From WHSW01 sp963846565 (lineage in GTDB: Bacteria; Actinomycetota; Thermoleophilia; Solirubrobacterales; 70-9), in contig CAWJWL010000003.1 in assembly GCA_963846565.1 (NCBI GenBank), forward strand, positions 248,001-312,000: 64,000 nucleotides of DNA, given 5' to 3'. The notes below the pieces were generated by a model. It was not told where the DNA came from, made no database searches, and worked only from the letters and a program-made list of their open reading frames with translations. The position numbers were made by a program, and so were the translations under genes. Positions 47,638 through 56,731 of this stretch are shown piece after piece (within the stretch, counting starts at the first letter, position 1; every line of letters starts with the position of its first letter).

Positions 47638-50600
47638 CTACTCCGGCGGGAGCGGGATCTCGCCGTCGCAGACGTAGTCGCTGAAGTCGGTCGGCCCGCT
47701 GCGCAGATCCAGGTTGGACGGGCAGTAGACGTGCCCGGAATGGTGCTCGGCGAAGATCAGCTCGTCCGGGTCGAACTCGAACACCCGGTGCGAGGCGCCG
47801 AAGCCGGTTCCGAAGCCGAGCGAGACGGCGTCGACCTTCCCACCAAAGCCGATCGGGAACGCCTCGTCGAGCTCCTCCGGCAGGCACTTGGGCTCGCCGC
47901 CGACGCAGAAATGGCCGTCCTTGGCGATCGTGCCGCTCACGGTCGATGCCTCGGGCGGTGGGCGGTGGCCGTGGAGGATTCCAAGCTGGTTGCAGCCGCT
48001 GGGGAGTCCGAGCGGCTCGCAGATGTCGTTACCGCCGATCGTCTCGACGTCACGCCAGCCGGTGTCGAAGGCGACATAGCCCTGGTTGTTGCCGTCGGCG
48101 AAGATGTTGGCGATGTTGTGCCCGACCCAGCCGCTTGACTCGAGGTGGTTCTGGACGATCACGTCGCCGAGGCTGATGTCGATGTCCTTGCGGGCGAAGC
48201 CGGGCTTCACGTCCTCGTAGGCGCAACCGGGGCGGATGACGGGGGGCGCCGTGCCGGGCACGAGGTAGATCGTCGGCCGCTCGCAGTCATCGCCGGCGTC
48301 CTCGACCTCCTGGCGGTCGCGCATGTACGTGATCGGCACCGGCGACCCGCCCTCGAAGTCGTGCAGCACCAGGCGGGTACGCGGGCTCGAGGTGAAGCGC
48401 ACGGAGCCGCCGTTGGCCTCCGTCGCCGGGTTGAAGTCCTCGAACATGTCGCGCTCCCAGGTGCCGTCCGAGCACCCGGCGCCCTTGGCCACCTGACAGA
48501 CGCTGAAGCTCGCGGGCATCGGGATCAGCGACGCGTTCGTGATCCGGGTGAAGTTGGCGGGCTGGTAGCTCGTCGTCAGGTTGGCAGCCGTATAGGGCTG
48601 CTTGTAGATCACCGGCACCGGATCGCCCGTGTACCGGGTCTCCTGGAGGAAGTCGAACCGTCCCGCGGGCGCGGCCGCGCTGTAGTCGACGAACGTGCTC
48701 CCGGTGCCCCCGTCCAGCTCGAGGTTGACGTCGGCCGGGTAGTCGCGCAGGAAGACGTTGAGCTCCTCCGTCCCCGGCCGGACGACGGACTCGTCCTCGT
48801 CGTCGACGGTGTTGGTCCAGACCGCCCTCTCGATCGCGCTCTGGACGTCGACCCGGGCGTCGGTGCCGGTGGGTGGCGCGGCGTCGACGTCGATGCTCTT
48901 GGCGACCGAGCCATGGTCGACGTAGCGGGCGAAGCGCAGGCCGCGCACGCGCCCGTAGAGCGTGTAAGAGTCCGGGAAGTCGCGCATCAGCACGCCGTCC
49001 TCGGTTGACGGCAGCGCTTCCTCGTCGCCCGGGCTGTTCGCGACCAGCTCGACCTCGCCCAGCTGGCCGCCGTGGGCGTTGAACTCGAGGAAATCGTCGA
49101 CGAACTTGCCGCTCGCGAGCAACGGCAGATCCTCGATGCCGAGGTCGATCTCGTTGGCGCGCGAGAAGAACGGGATCTCGTCGCTGCCGACGAGGCCGAT
49201 CTCGGGAATCGAGTCGGAGGCGATGTACTCGAATGTGCGCTCGTCGTTGTCGAGCTTGAACTCGAGTGAGCGCGCGAGACCGGTTCCGGGCTCCACGCCG
49301 TCGACGTTGAACGCAACCGTCCGCCGGTGGAGCACGGGGCTGGTCGCCGGCGGGACGGGTGCGGCCTCGAGCAGCTGGTCAGCGGTGATCGACGCGTGCG
49401 GGACGATGGAGCTCGCGCCGTACTCGAGCCGGGTGACATCCGGCGAGGACTCCGTCGCGGGGGTCTGGAGCTGGATGCCGACCTCGGCCGGAAGATCGTC
49501 GACCTCGACCGCAAACTCATCCTCGTCCGTGTTCGCCTCGAGCAGGACCCGGTCGACGATCTCGTCGGCGACGTAGGTGAGGTTGGTCTCGCCGGGGATC
49601 GAGTCGGCGCTCAACTCCTCGATCGTGAACGGCAGGTTCTCGATCGTTGCGCCGAAGTGCGAGGTGCCGTCGTCGCTCTCGATCGTTGCGCTCGTCGCCC
49701 GCTCTTCCGCGTGGTACGTGACCTCAGTGCGGTTCTCACCGGGGCTCGCGAGCGTGAAGCCGGCCACCATGGGAGCGCCGACGATGTGCGCGTCGGTGAC
49801 GGTCCGCCCCTGCGTCGTGCTGCCGTCGGGCTCCTCGCGGGTGAACGGCGAGTCGATGTGGATGTCGGCATTCGCACGCGCACTCGCCTCGTACTCGATC
49901 TGCTGATCCTTCTCGCCGTCGCCGCTGACGTCGACGTCGTTGAGCACGACATCCGCCGTCGCCGGCAGCTCGTCGACCCGCCCGCTCGCGTCGGTGCCCG
50001 TGCCCGGCTCGTCGAGGGCGAACTCGAGCGTCGTCCGCAGGTTGTGGGTTAGGTGGACGTGCGTGCTGTCGTCGGAGGTGGTCAGCTCGAGGCCTGCCGT
50101 GGTCGGGACGACGGTCCCGCGTGCCGGGTCCCCGACGAGCGTCATCCGGCGGATGTGGCGGTCGGTGCGGGCGAGCGCGGACCCGCCGAACTCCTCGGTT
50201 ACCAGCGTCATCCGGCGCCCCGCGCCGCCGACGGTCAGGTTCACGAGCGCCTGGCTCGTGTTGACGTTCGCGTCACGGTCGCCGAGGTCGACCTCCGCGA
50301 CCCACGACTGCGGCGCCGTGGAGTCGAGCGTGTCGTAACCGAGGCTCGTCTTCGTCGCCTCGCCGATCACGATCTCGGTGCGAAGCGGAAGGTTCACCGG
50401 CGCGGTCGCGAGCTTCTCGATCCTGATCGTCGGGTTGGTCGCCGAGAGGCCGACGACCTGCACCTTGAGTTCATAGCCCGGAAGTGGCAGGCCACCGGCG
50501 AGATCGCCAAGGGTGCCGTTGACGTCGAGCGAGTACGGCAGGTTGGCGATCAAATTCGGGTGGAACCGCCGGATCGCCGGCGCCCCGCCGGCCCCGTCGC

Positions 50601-50895
50601 GGTCGTACTCGGTATAGAAGTTGACGCAGACCGCGCACGTCGACGAGGCCGCTTCGGAATCGTCGCCCGGGCCTGAGCAGTTCGGATCCTTGAGCAGCGG
50701 CCCGAAGGGGCCGCCGTCGTGGTCCGTGAGCAGGTCGAAGTCGTTGTCGACGTTGTCGTTGCACTGGTTCTGACCGCCGACCCCGTGCGTCGCGAGTGCG
50801 GGCGGCGCCGCCGCGAGTGTGACGGCGAGCAGCGCGAGTGCCGCGAGTGCAATCACCCCCGGCGCAACGACAAACCTCACCCCAGAACCCCTCAT
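47638..50895 (-). CDS. Large secreted protein with a DxDND-type calcium motif, function unknown
   Basis: A 1085-residue exported protein. A signal peptide occupies ~1-36 (APGVIALAALALLAVTLAAA, cleaved after ALA). The mature start reads CNDNVDNDFDLLTDHDGGP with DPNCSGPGDDSE, the widespread C-D-x-x-DND-x-D...DPxC...DDSE module that likely binds calcium in a disulfide loop. The rest is a beta-rich repeat array with recurring short units (INLTYVADEIVDRVLLEAN; EFNAHGGQLGEVELVANSP), rich in Asp/Thr. The C-terminus adds Cys pairs (HVYCPSNLD; SDYVCDGEIP). It is divergent from the LuxR-type regulator with 62 bp between starts. Confidence 0.7.
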   Translation of the reverse strand: MRGSGVRFVVAPGVIALAALALLAVTLAAAPPALATHGVGGQNQCNDNVDNDFDLLTDHDGGPFGPLLKDPNCSGPGDDSEAASSTCAVCVNFYTEYDRDGAGGAPAIRRFHPNLIANLPYSLDVNGTLGDLAGGLPLPGYELKVQVVGLSATNPTIRIEKLATAPVNLPLRTEIVIGEATKTSLGYDTLDSTAPQSWVAEVDLGDRDANVNTSQALVNLTVGGAGRRMTLVTEEFGGSALARTDRHIRRMTLVGDPARGTVVPTTAGLELTTSDDSTHVHLTHNLRTTLEFALDEPGTGTDASGRVDELPATADVVLNDVDVSGDGEKDQQIEYEASARANADIHIDSPFTREEPDGSTTQGRTVTDAHIVGAPMVAGFTLASPGENRTEVTYHAEERATSATIESDDGTSHFGATIENLPFTIEELSADSIPGETNLTYVADEIVDRVLLEANTDEDEFAVEVDDLPAEVGIQLQTPATESSPDVTRLEYGASSIVPHASITADQLLEAAPVPPATSPVLHRRTVAFNVDGVEPGTGLARSLEFKLDNDERTFEYIASDSIPEIGLVGSDEIPFFSRANEIDLGIEDLPLLASGKFVDDFLEFNAHGGQLGEVELVANSPGDEEALPSTEDGVLMRDFPDSYTLYGRVRGLRFARYVDHGSVAKSIDVDAAPPTGTDARVDVQSAIERAVWTNTVDDEDESVVRPGTEELNVFLRDYPADVNLELDGGTGSTFVDYSAAAPAGRFDFLQETRYTGDPVPVIYKQPYTAANLTTSYQPANFTRITNASLIPMPASFSVCQVAKGAGCSDGTWERDMFEDFNPATEANGGSVRFTSSPRTRLVLHDFEGGSPVPITYMRDRQEVEDAGDDCERPTIYLVPGTAPPVIRPGCAYEDVKPGFARKDIDISLGDVIVQNHLESSGWVGHNIANIFADGNNQGYVAFDTGWRDVETIGGNDICEPLGLPSGCNQLGILHGHRPPPEASTVSGTIAKDGHFCVGGEPKCLPEELDEAFPIGFGGKVDAVSLGFGTGFGASHRVFEFDPDELIFAEHHSGHVYCPSNLDLRSGPTDFSDYVCDGEIPLPPE

Positions 50896-50957
50896 GGTCA
50901 GCCGACCCTCTCACAGCCGGAGGCCCTTGGCAATCGTGGAGCCACCACGAAGTTACG

Positions 50958-53864
50958 ATGCGCTACGGGGAAATGGGTGAGGTGGTGAGTCGCGCGGCGT
51001 GCCTGCTCGAGCGAGAGGTGGAGCTCGACCGCCTCAACGCCCTGCTGGACGGCGCCGCAAGCGGCGACGGCGGCCTGCTCTCGATCGAGGCTCCCGCCGG
51101 CCTCGGGAAGACAGCGCTGCTGGAGGCAGCCGCTGAGGCAGCGCGCGAGCGCGAGATCACGGTGCTGCGCGCGACCTGCGGCGAGCTCGAGCGTGAGTTC
51201 CCGTTCGGGGCCTGCCTACAGCTGTTCGCCGATCCACTCGCGACCGGTCCCGATCGCGATGCGCCCGAGCTGCGCGGAGGCGCCAGCCTCGCGACACCGC
51301 TGTTTGAGCGTGGCGAGGCCGCGGGACCAATGCCCGACGAGGACCGGATGTTCGCCCTGCTTCACGGTCTCTGGTGGCTGACGGCCGAGCTCGCCGAGGA
51401 GCGCCCGCTGCTGCTGATGGTTGACGACGCGCAGTGGGCCGACGGCCCGTCGCTCCGGTTCTTCGACTTCCTCGGCCGCCGCCTCGATGGACTGCCGGTC
51501 GCAATCTGCATCGCTGTGCGGCCCGGGGAACGAACCGACCAATCCCTGCTCGAGGGGCTGGGCGCCGGCCCCGCGGCGCGGACCCTGGGCCTGAAGCCGT
51601 TGAGCCGAGACGCCATCGGCCGCCTGGTCGCATCCGAGCTCGGTGAGGTAAGCGAGCGCGAGCAGGAGGCGTGCGCGTCGGCCACAGGCGGCAACCCGTA
51701 TTACCTCCGTCAGCTCCTCTCGACGCTGCGGGAACGCGACGCCCAGGCGGACGGCGCGCTTGCGGCTTCGGTCACGGCCGCAACACCGGAGTCGGTACGC
51801 CGCGCGGTCCACGCACGAATCGGCCGGCTCGGCGACGACGCGGAGGCCCTCGCCGAGGCTCTGGCGGTGCTGGGAGACGGGGCCCCGCTCCGCCGCGCCG
51901 CGGCACTCGCGGGCCTCGCCCCGGGGGCGGGTGGGACCGCGGCCGAGCGACTCACGCTCGCCGACGTCATCCGCGACGGCGACCCGCTCGCGTTCGCCCA
52001 TCCGATCGTGCGCGAGGCCGTCTACTCGGAGCTGCCGGCCGCGCGGCGGCGGCTCGCGCACGGGCGTGCCGCAGGGATTCTCGCCGACGAGGACGCCGAG
52101 CCCGAGCTGATCGCAGCCCAGCTCAAGCGGGCGGACGGGATCGGACGTGCGTGGGCGGTGGAGACCCTTCGCGCCGCGGCGCGGCGCGCTGCCGCCGGAG
52201 GCGCTCACGACGCAGCCGTCGGCCACCTGCGCCGGGCGCTCAAGGAGCCGCCCTCCCAGCCCGTGCGCGCCGAGGTGCTCGCAGAGCTCGGAACCGCCGA
52301 GCTCCTCAGCGGCGACCCGGCTTGCGTCGAGCGATTGCGCGAGGCCTTGGCCGCCGCCTCGGACGCCTCGCTGCGCGCCAGGGCCGGCGTTGCGCTCGCC
52401 CGGGCGCTCGTGTTCGCCGCCCGGGTCTCCGACGCCCGTGACACCCTCCGTGAGCTCAGCGATGAGCTGAGCGACAGTGATCCGGCCGCTGCCTCCGGCC
52501 TGCGTGCCGAGCTGCTCGGCATGGCCCTGGCCGATCTCACTAGTCGCCGCGAGCTGGCCGCCGAGCTGGAGGCCGCGCACGAAAGCGCAGAGCGGCTCGA
52601 CCCGGTCACGGAAACGGAGCTGCTCGGGGTTCTCGCCCTCGAGACCACCCTGGGGCCATGGCCCGCCGAGCAGGCGTACCGGCTCGCGGAGCGCGCCCTC
52701 GACGAGGGCCGCCTACTGGACCAGGTCCCGCCGGATCACGTGGCCGCGATCGGCGCGATCGCAACGCTCCAGATCACCGACCGGGCCGAGGCGGCTGAAC
52801 GCTGGCTCGAGGAAGCGGCGGCGGCGGCCTCGAAGAGTGGATCGGTGCGGGCGCTGGCCGTCGTCGCCTGTCTGCGCTCGCGCGGTGCCTTCCGCTGGGG
52901 AGCCTTCGCCGAGGCCGAGGAGGAGGGGCGAACGGCGCTCCGGCTCGCGACCGAGCACGGCTGGCCGCTCGGCGTTCCGACGGCGATTGCCTGCGTCGCC
53001 GACCCACTGATCGAGCGCGGCGAACTCGACGAGGCGCGCGATCTGACCGCGATCCTCGACCAGGTCGGGGAGCTGGTCGAGACGCCGCTCTTCCAGCAGG
53101 CCCGCGAGTGCCGTGCCCGGCTGGAGCTCGCGAGCGACCGTCCCGAGGAAGCCCTTCGCCTCGCCCTCGCATGCGGTGAGTGGGAGCGGAACTGGGGCGC
53201 GACGAATTGCGGCTTCACCCACCACCCGTGGCGCAGCACCGCAGCCTTGGCGCACCTCGCCCTCGGCGAACGGGAGGCCGCAGCTGCCCTGGCGGCCGAG
53301 CAGGTCGGCGTCGCGCGCGCGTTCGGGACTCCTCGGCACGTCGGCATCGCGCTGCACATCGACGCGCTCTGCGGCGACCCCGACGCCCGTTCAGCCACGC
53401 TCGAGGAAGCGGTCGCTGTGCTCCGTGAGTCACCGGCCCGCCCCGAGCTGGCGAAGGCGCTCGCGGATCTCGGTGCCGAGCTGCGCCGGGGGCGACGCAT
53501 GGCCGACGCGCGCGAGCGGCTCTACGAGGCGCTCGACCTCGCGAACCGCTGCGGCGCGACCGTGCTCGCCGCCGCCGTGCGCGAGGAGCTTCGCGCCGCC
53601 GGCGCGCGCCCGCGCCGCGAGGCCCTCGCGGGCACGTCGGCGCTCACTCCCTCCGAGCACCGGGTCGCGCGCCTCGCGGCGGAGGGGCTTGGCAACCGGC
53701 CGATCGCGCAACGCCTGTTCCTCAGCCGGCGGACGGTCGAGACCCACCTCACGAACGCGTATCGCAAGCTCGGCATCCGCGGCCGGGATGAGCTCGCCGA
53801 AGCGCTCGTGGAACCGCTTACCGGCGGCGAGGCCCCACCTCCCACTGACCTAAGGGACAGTTAG
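50958..53864 (+). CDS. LuxR-family transcriptional regulator with N-terminal AAA ATPase (LAL type)
   Basis: A ~968-residue regulator. The STAND ATPase core has Walker A (IEAPAGLGKTALLEAAAEAA, near residue 44), Walker B (PLLLMVDDAQWAD) and GNPYYLRQLLSTLRE. A long helical TPR-like region fills ~350-890. The C-terminus (~906-960) is a LuxR/GerE helix-turn-helix: LTPSEHRVARLAAEGLGNRPIA, then RRTVETHLTNAYRKLGI. Such proteins sense a ligand or partner and activate neighbouring genes; the divergent secreted-protein gene is the obvious candidate target. The ATG at 50973, next to a GGGG run, is an alternative start. Confidence 0.88.
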   Translation: MRYGEMGEVVSRAACLLEREVELDRLNALLDGAASGDGGLLSIEAPAGLGKTALLEAAAEAAREREITVLRATCGELEREFPFGACLQLFADPLATGPDRDAPELRGGASLATPLFERGEAAGPMPDEDRMFALLHGLWWLTAELAEERPLLLMVDDAQWADGPSLRFFDFLGRRLDGLPVAICIAVRPGERTDQSLLEGLGAGPAARTLGLKPLSRDAIGRLVASELGEVSEREQEACASATGGNPYYLRQLLSTLRERDAQADGALAASVTAATPESVRRAVHARIGRLGDDAEALAEALAVLGDGAPLRRAAALAGLAPGAGGTAAERLTLADVIRDGDPLAFAHPIVREAVYSELPAARRRLAHGRAAGILADEDAEPELIAAQLKRADGIGRAWAVETLRAAARRAAAGGAHDAAVGHLRRALKEPPSQPVRAEVLAELGTAELLSGDPACVERLREALAAASDASLRARAGVALARALVFAARVSDARDTLRELSDELSDSDPAAASGLRAELLGMALADLTSRRELAAELEAAHESAERLDPVTETELLGVLALETTLGPWPAEQAYRLAERALDEGRLLDQVPPDHVAAIGAIATLQITDRAEAAERWLEEAAAAASKSGSVRALAVVACLRSRGAFRWGAFAEAEEEGRTALRLATEHGWPLGVPTAIACVADPLIERGELDEARDLTAILDQVGELVETPLFQQARECRARLELASDRPEEALRLALACGEWERNWGATNCGFTHHPWRSTAALAHLALGEREAAAALAAEQVGVARAFGTPRHVGIALHIDALCGDPDARSATLEEAVAVLRESPARPELAKALADLGAELRRGRRMADARERLYEALDLANRCGATVLAAAVREELRAAGARPRREALAGTSALTPSEHRVARLAAEGLGNRPIAQRLFLSRRTVETHLTNAYRKLGIRGRDELAEALVEPLTGGEAPPPTDLRDS

Positions 53865-54794
53865 CTCGCTCGCCGAGCCCCCGCGGCCGCCACTTGCGTC
53901 GTAGCCCGTGACGCGCCCCAGCGTCGTCTCCCCCGTCTCGGTGATCGAGTACGGCCCGAGGACCGAGTCGCGCGCGGAGGTGTCGAAGAATGCCTCGGTC
54001 ACCGCCTGCCGGTCGGCGGGATCGGTGGCTCGCTCGAGCGCGCCGAGGATGACCGCCATCGCCTCGTAGCCGTAGGCCGCCCACGGTCCGGGCGGGCGCT
54101 CGTAAGCCTCGTCGAATGCGCTCACGAACTCCTGGCCCGCGGCCGGCAGGAGTGACGGGTCGAGGGCCGGGAGCGTCGTGTAGTCCCCCATTTCGTGCAC
54201 GAGCACGCCGTAGGAGTGATCCGATGGCGTCCACCGGTCGCCGATCCCGAGCTCGCGCGACCAGGCGGTCGTGGCGCTCTTTTGCGCGGCGTCGGAAGGG
54301 ATCACACGACCGAAGGTGCGCTGCCCGGTGTGCTGCACTTCCGGAACGTCGTCGCCGCCCGGAAGCGGCGCGACCAGGTCCCCCGCGCCGCTCGCCGGCG
54401 ACACCTCGAGGATCCGAGCTGCGTTCGTGATCGGCAGCGACGCGCGCGTCGCCCCGGATTCGAAGTCGCCCAGGTAGGCAACCGCGGTGGAGTCGCGGAC
54501 GGCCTTGCGAGCGTTGGCGCCGGCCTGGGCCGGGGTCCAGCCCTGCTCGCCCTCGGAGGCGTTGAGAATCTCCGCCTCGATCGCATAGCCCGCGACTTCG
54601 CGGCCCTGCTCGGCGAGCGCGAGGGCGGCGCCGTCGGCGGCGTCGCGACCGTCGTCGGCGGCCGGCCCGGAGAGCGGCAGGCTGACGTAGACCCGCAGCG
54701 TCGCACCGTCGGCGGGGCCCGAGTCTTCGCCTCCGCACGCTGCCGGCACGAGCGCCGCGCCGGCCGCGGCGACGGCCAGGAGGCCGCGAATCAC
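53850..54794 (-). CDS. Periplasmic-binding-type lipoprotein (branched-chain amino-acid ABC family)
   Basis: A 314-residue lipoprotein. The signal ends LVPAACGGE with the lipidated Cys near residue 20. The mature part has YVSLPLSGPAADDGRDAADGAALALAE, TAVAYLGDFESGATRASLPI and PAAGQEFVSAFDEAYERPPG, the layout of LivJ-type binding proteins. No permease or ATPase genes are adjacent, so it may be an orphan receptor. The GTG start overlaps the phosphofructokinase stop (GTGA). Its 3' end overlaps the convergent regulator gene by 15 bp. Confidence 0.82.
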   Translation of the reverse strand: MIRGLLAVAAAGAALVPAACGGEDSGPADGATLRVYVSLPLSGPAADDGRDAADGAALALAEQGREVAGYAIEAEILNASEGEQGWTPAQAGANARKAVRDSTAVAYLGDFESGATRASLPITNAARILEVSPASGAGDLVAPLPGGDDVPEVQHTGQRTFGRVIPSDAAQKSATTAWSRELGIGDRWTPSDHSYGVLVHEMGDYTTLPALDPSLLPAAGQEFVSAFDEAYERPPGPWAAYGYEAMAVILGALERATDPADRQAVTEAFFDTSARDSVLGPYSITETGETTLGRVTGYDASGGRGGSASELTVP

Positions 54795-55816
54795 CCGAAG
54801 AAGACCTCGGCCTCGCTGTAGAGCGACTCGGGGACGAGCTTCAACTCGGCGGTCGCCTCGGCGAGCTCGACGAGGACGATGTCGGTTCCCCGCAGGGCGG
54901 CCATCTTGCCCCAATCACCGGCGTGGGCCGCGTCGATCGCGTGCAGGCCGAAGCGGGTCGCGAGGACCCGGTCGAACGCCGACGGCGTGCCGCCGCGCTG
55001 CACGTGCCCGAGGACGGTCGCGCGCGCCTCATGCCCGGTGCGCTCCTCGATCTCGCGCTCGAGCCAGTGTCCGATCCCGCCCAGGCGCGCGTGCCCGAAC
55101 GCGTCCGTCGGGGCGTCGTGGGCCATCGGCATGCCGCCCTCGGGCTCCGCTCCCTCGGAGACGACGACGATCGGCGCGTACTGGTCCTCGAAGCGCCGCT
55201 CGATGTACCCGCAGACGCGATCGAGGCTGAACGGATGCTCGGGGATCAGGATCACGTTGGCACCGCCGGCGAGACCCGAGTGGAGCGCGATCCAGCCCGC
55301 GTGGCGGCCCATGACCTCGACGATCAGCGTTCGCTTGTGGCTCTCCGCCGTCGTGTGCAAACGGTCGATCGAGCCCATCGCGATGTTGACCGCGGTGTCG
55401 AAGCCGAAGGTGTAGTCGGTCGCTCCCAGGTCGTTGTCGATCGTCTTCGGTACCCCGACGACGTGAACCCCCTCTTCGTTGAGCCGCTTCGCCGCGCCGA
55501 GCGTGTCCTCGCCGCCGATCGCGATCAGCCCGCCGACGCCGGACTCCTCGAGGTTCTGCCGGATCGTCTCGGGGCCGCCCTCGACCTTGAACGGGTTCGT
55601 CCGCGACGAGCCGAGGATGGTCCCGCCCCGGGGCAGGATCCCGCGGACCTCCGGGACTCCGAGCGGGCGGAAGTCGTTCTCGAGCGGCCCGCGCCAGCCG
55701 TCGCGGAAGCCGACGAACTCATGCCCGTACTCCCCGACGCCCTTGCGAACGACGGCGCGGATGACCGCGTTGAGGCCGGGACAGTCTCCGCCTCCGGTGA
55801 GGACGCCGAATCGCAC
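54791..55816 (-). CDS. pfkA: Phosphofructokinase, PPi-dependent type by active-site residues
   Basis: A 341-residue group III phosphofructokinase. It has LTGGGDCPGLNAVIR, the nucleotide/PPi loop IGGEDTLGAA and PKTIDNDLGATDYTFGFDTA, and the F6P site EVMGRHAGWIA. ATP-dependent enzymes have Gly at positions 104 and 124; PPi-dependent ones have Asp and Lys. Here they are D104 and K124, counted directly from Met1. PPi use would make the step reversible and ATP-sparing. hppA in the same window is consistent with that. ATP-using exceptions with similar residues exist, so an assay decides. Confidence 0.9.
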   Translation of the reverse strand: MRFGVLTGGGDCPGLNAVIRAVVRKGVGEYGHEFVGFRDGWRGPLENDFRPLGVPEVRGILPRGGTILGSSRTNPFKVEGGPETIRQNLEESGVGGLIAIGGEDTLGAAKRLNEEGVHVVGVPKTIDNDLGATDYTFGFDTAVNIAMGSIDRLHTTAESHKRTLIVEVMGRHAGWIALHSGLAGGANVILIPEHPFSLDRVCGYIERRFEDQYAPIVVVSEGAEPEGGMPMAHDAPTDAFGHARLGGIGHWLEREIEERTGHEARATVLGHVQRGGTPSAFDRVLATRFGLHAIDAAHAGDWGKMAALRGTDIVLVELAEATAELKLVPESLYSEAEVFFG

Positions 55817-55838
55817 GGGCGCAAGATAGCGACGCCGT

Positions 55839-56531
55839 TCAGCCGAGCGTCTCGAAGCCGGCGCGGAAGAACCTCACGACGGCCGCAGCGGGGTCCGAAG
55901 AGCCGACGAGTTCAGCGTAGCCGAGCTCCGCGCCGGAAAATCCGGTGGCGTTCCAGAGCTCGCCCTCGACCTCGGCGGTCCACGGTCCTACGTAGGCGTA
56001 GGGCTCGGGATGCTCGGCGTCACCGGGGGACACGCCGTAGTTGGCGCGCTGGCCGGCCGCCTCGGAGCCGGCCTCGAAGGCGATGTCGAAGTGCTCGGGC
56101 CACAGGTTGATCTCGCTCGCCTCCGCCCCCTCGGGCAGCCCCTGCCGGAACTCCTGGAGCGCCTCACCGGCGACCGCGTAGAGATCACCGAGCCGGCGCG
56201 CCGCCTCCGGGTCCACCGCGAGCGGCCGCGCGTCTTCGGGCGCGCCACGGGGGAAGAGCCCGGCGCCGATCATCGCGGCCCCGGCGGCCAGCGAGGTGAT
56301 CGGCTCCCGCCGCTCGCTTCCATCGCCCTCGACGACGAGCTCGGGTCCGTCGACCATCACCCTCAGGCTCCTGCCGTCGTGCTCGAACCGCGGGGTCCCG
56401 AATCCGCCCGGCGTCACGGTGAGCGCGATCTCGTTGTCCGGCTTTCGCGCCGGCGCGACGAGCTCCTCGGCGACGCGATGAAGAGCCTCGCGGGTCCTCG
56501 AGAAGGTCGCGGGCAGCGGCTCGAGCCCCAT
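55839..56531 (-). CDS. Protein of unknown function
   Basis: A 230-residue, acidic soluble protein with no signal peptide or membrane segment. Conserved-looking stretches are EIALTVTPGGFGTPRFEHDG, INLWPEHFDIAFEAGS, ANYGVSPGDAEHPEPYAYVG and AAVVRFFRAGFETL. The LWPEHFDIAF-type segment is reminiscent of DUF5996-like proteins, though I cannot confirm this. It lies 22 bp upstream of pfkA on the same strand. Confidence 0.6.
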   Translation of the reverse strand: MGLEPLPATFSRTREALHRVAEELVAPARKPDNEIALTVTPGGFGTPRFEHDGRSLRVMVDGPELVVEGDGSERREPITSLAAGAAMIGAGLFPRGAPEDARPLAVDPEAARRLGDLYAVAGEALQEFRQGLPEGAEASEINLWPEHFDIAFEAGSEAAGQRANYGVSPGDAEHPEPYAYVGPWTAEVEGELWNATGFSGAELGYAELVGSSDPAAAVVRFFRAGFETLG

Positions 56532-56551
56532 CAGGCCTCAGGTGGCGGGCG

Positions 56552-56713
56552 TCAGGCGCGCAGGGCGTCGAGCATCGGCTTCGCCCAGCGATCGAGCACC
56601 GCGTTGAAGATGATGAAGAGGAAGATGATCGACGCCACCGTCCCGCCGAGCGAGAACGCGTAGGCGACGACCATGGCGATCAAACCGACGACGGTGAAGA
56701 CCAGGAGCCTCAT
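56552..56713 (-). CDS. Small two-helix membrane protein
   Basis: A 53-residue protein with two hydrophobic stretches (LLVFTVVGLIAMVVAYAF; ASIIFLFIIFNAVL) and a basic end (DRWAKPMLDALRA). It begins with ATG at 56711-56713, 18 bp downstream of the trpA stop, and ends 20 bp before the 55839-56531 gene, so it is probably part of the trp transcript. No function is known to me. Confidence 0.6.
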   Translation of the reverse strand: MRLLVFTVVGLIAMVVAYAFSLGGTVASIIFLFIIFNAVLDRWAKPMLDALRA

Positions 56714-56731
56714 CGGGTCGGATCCTACCCG

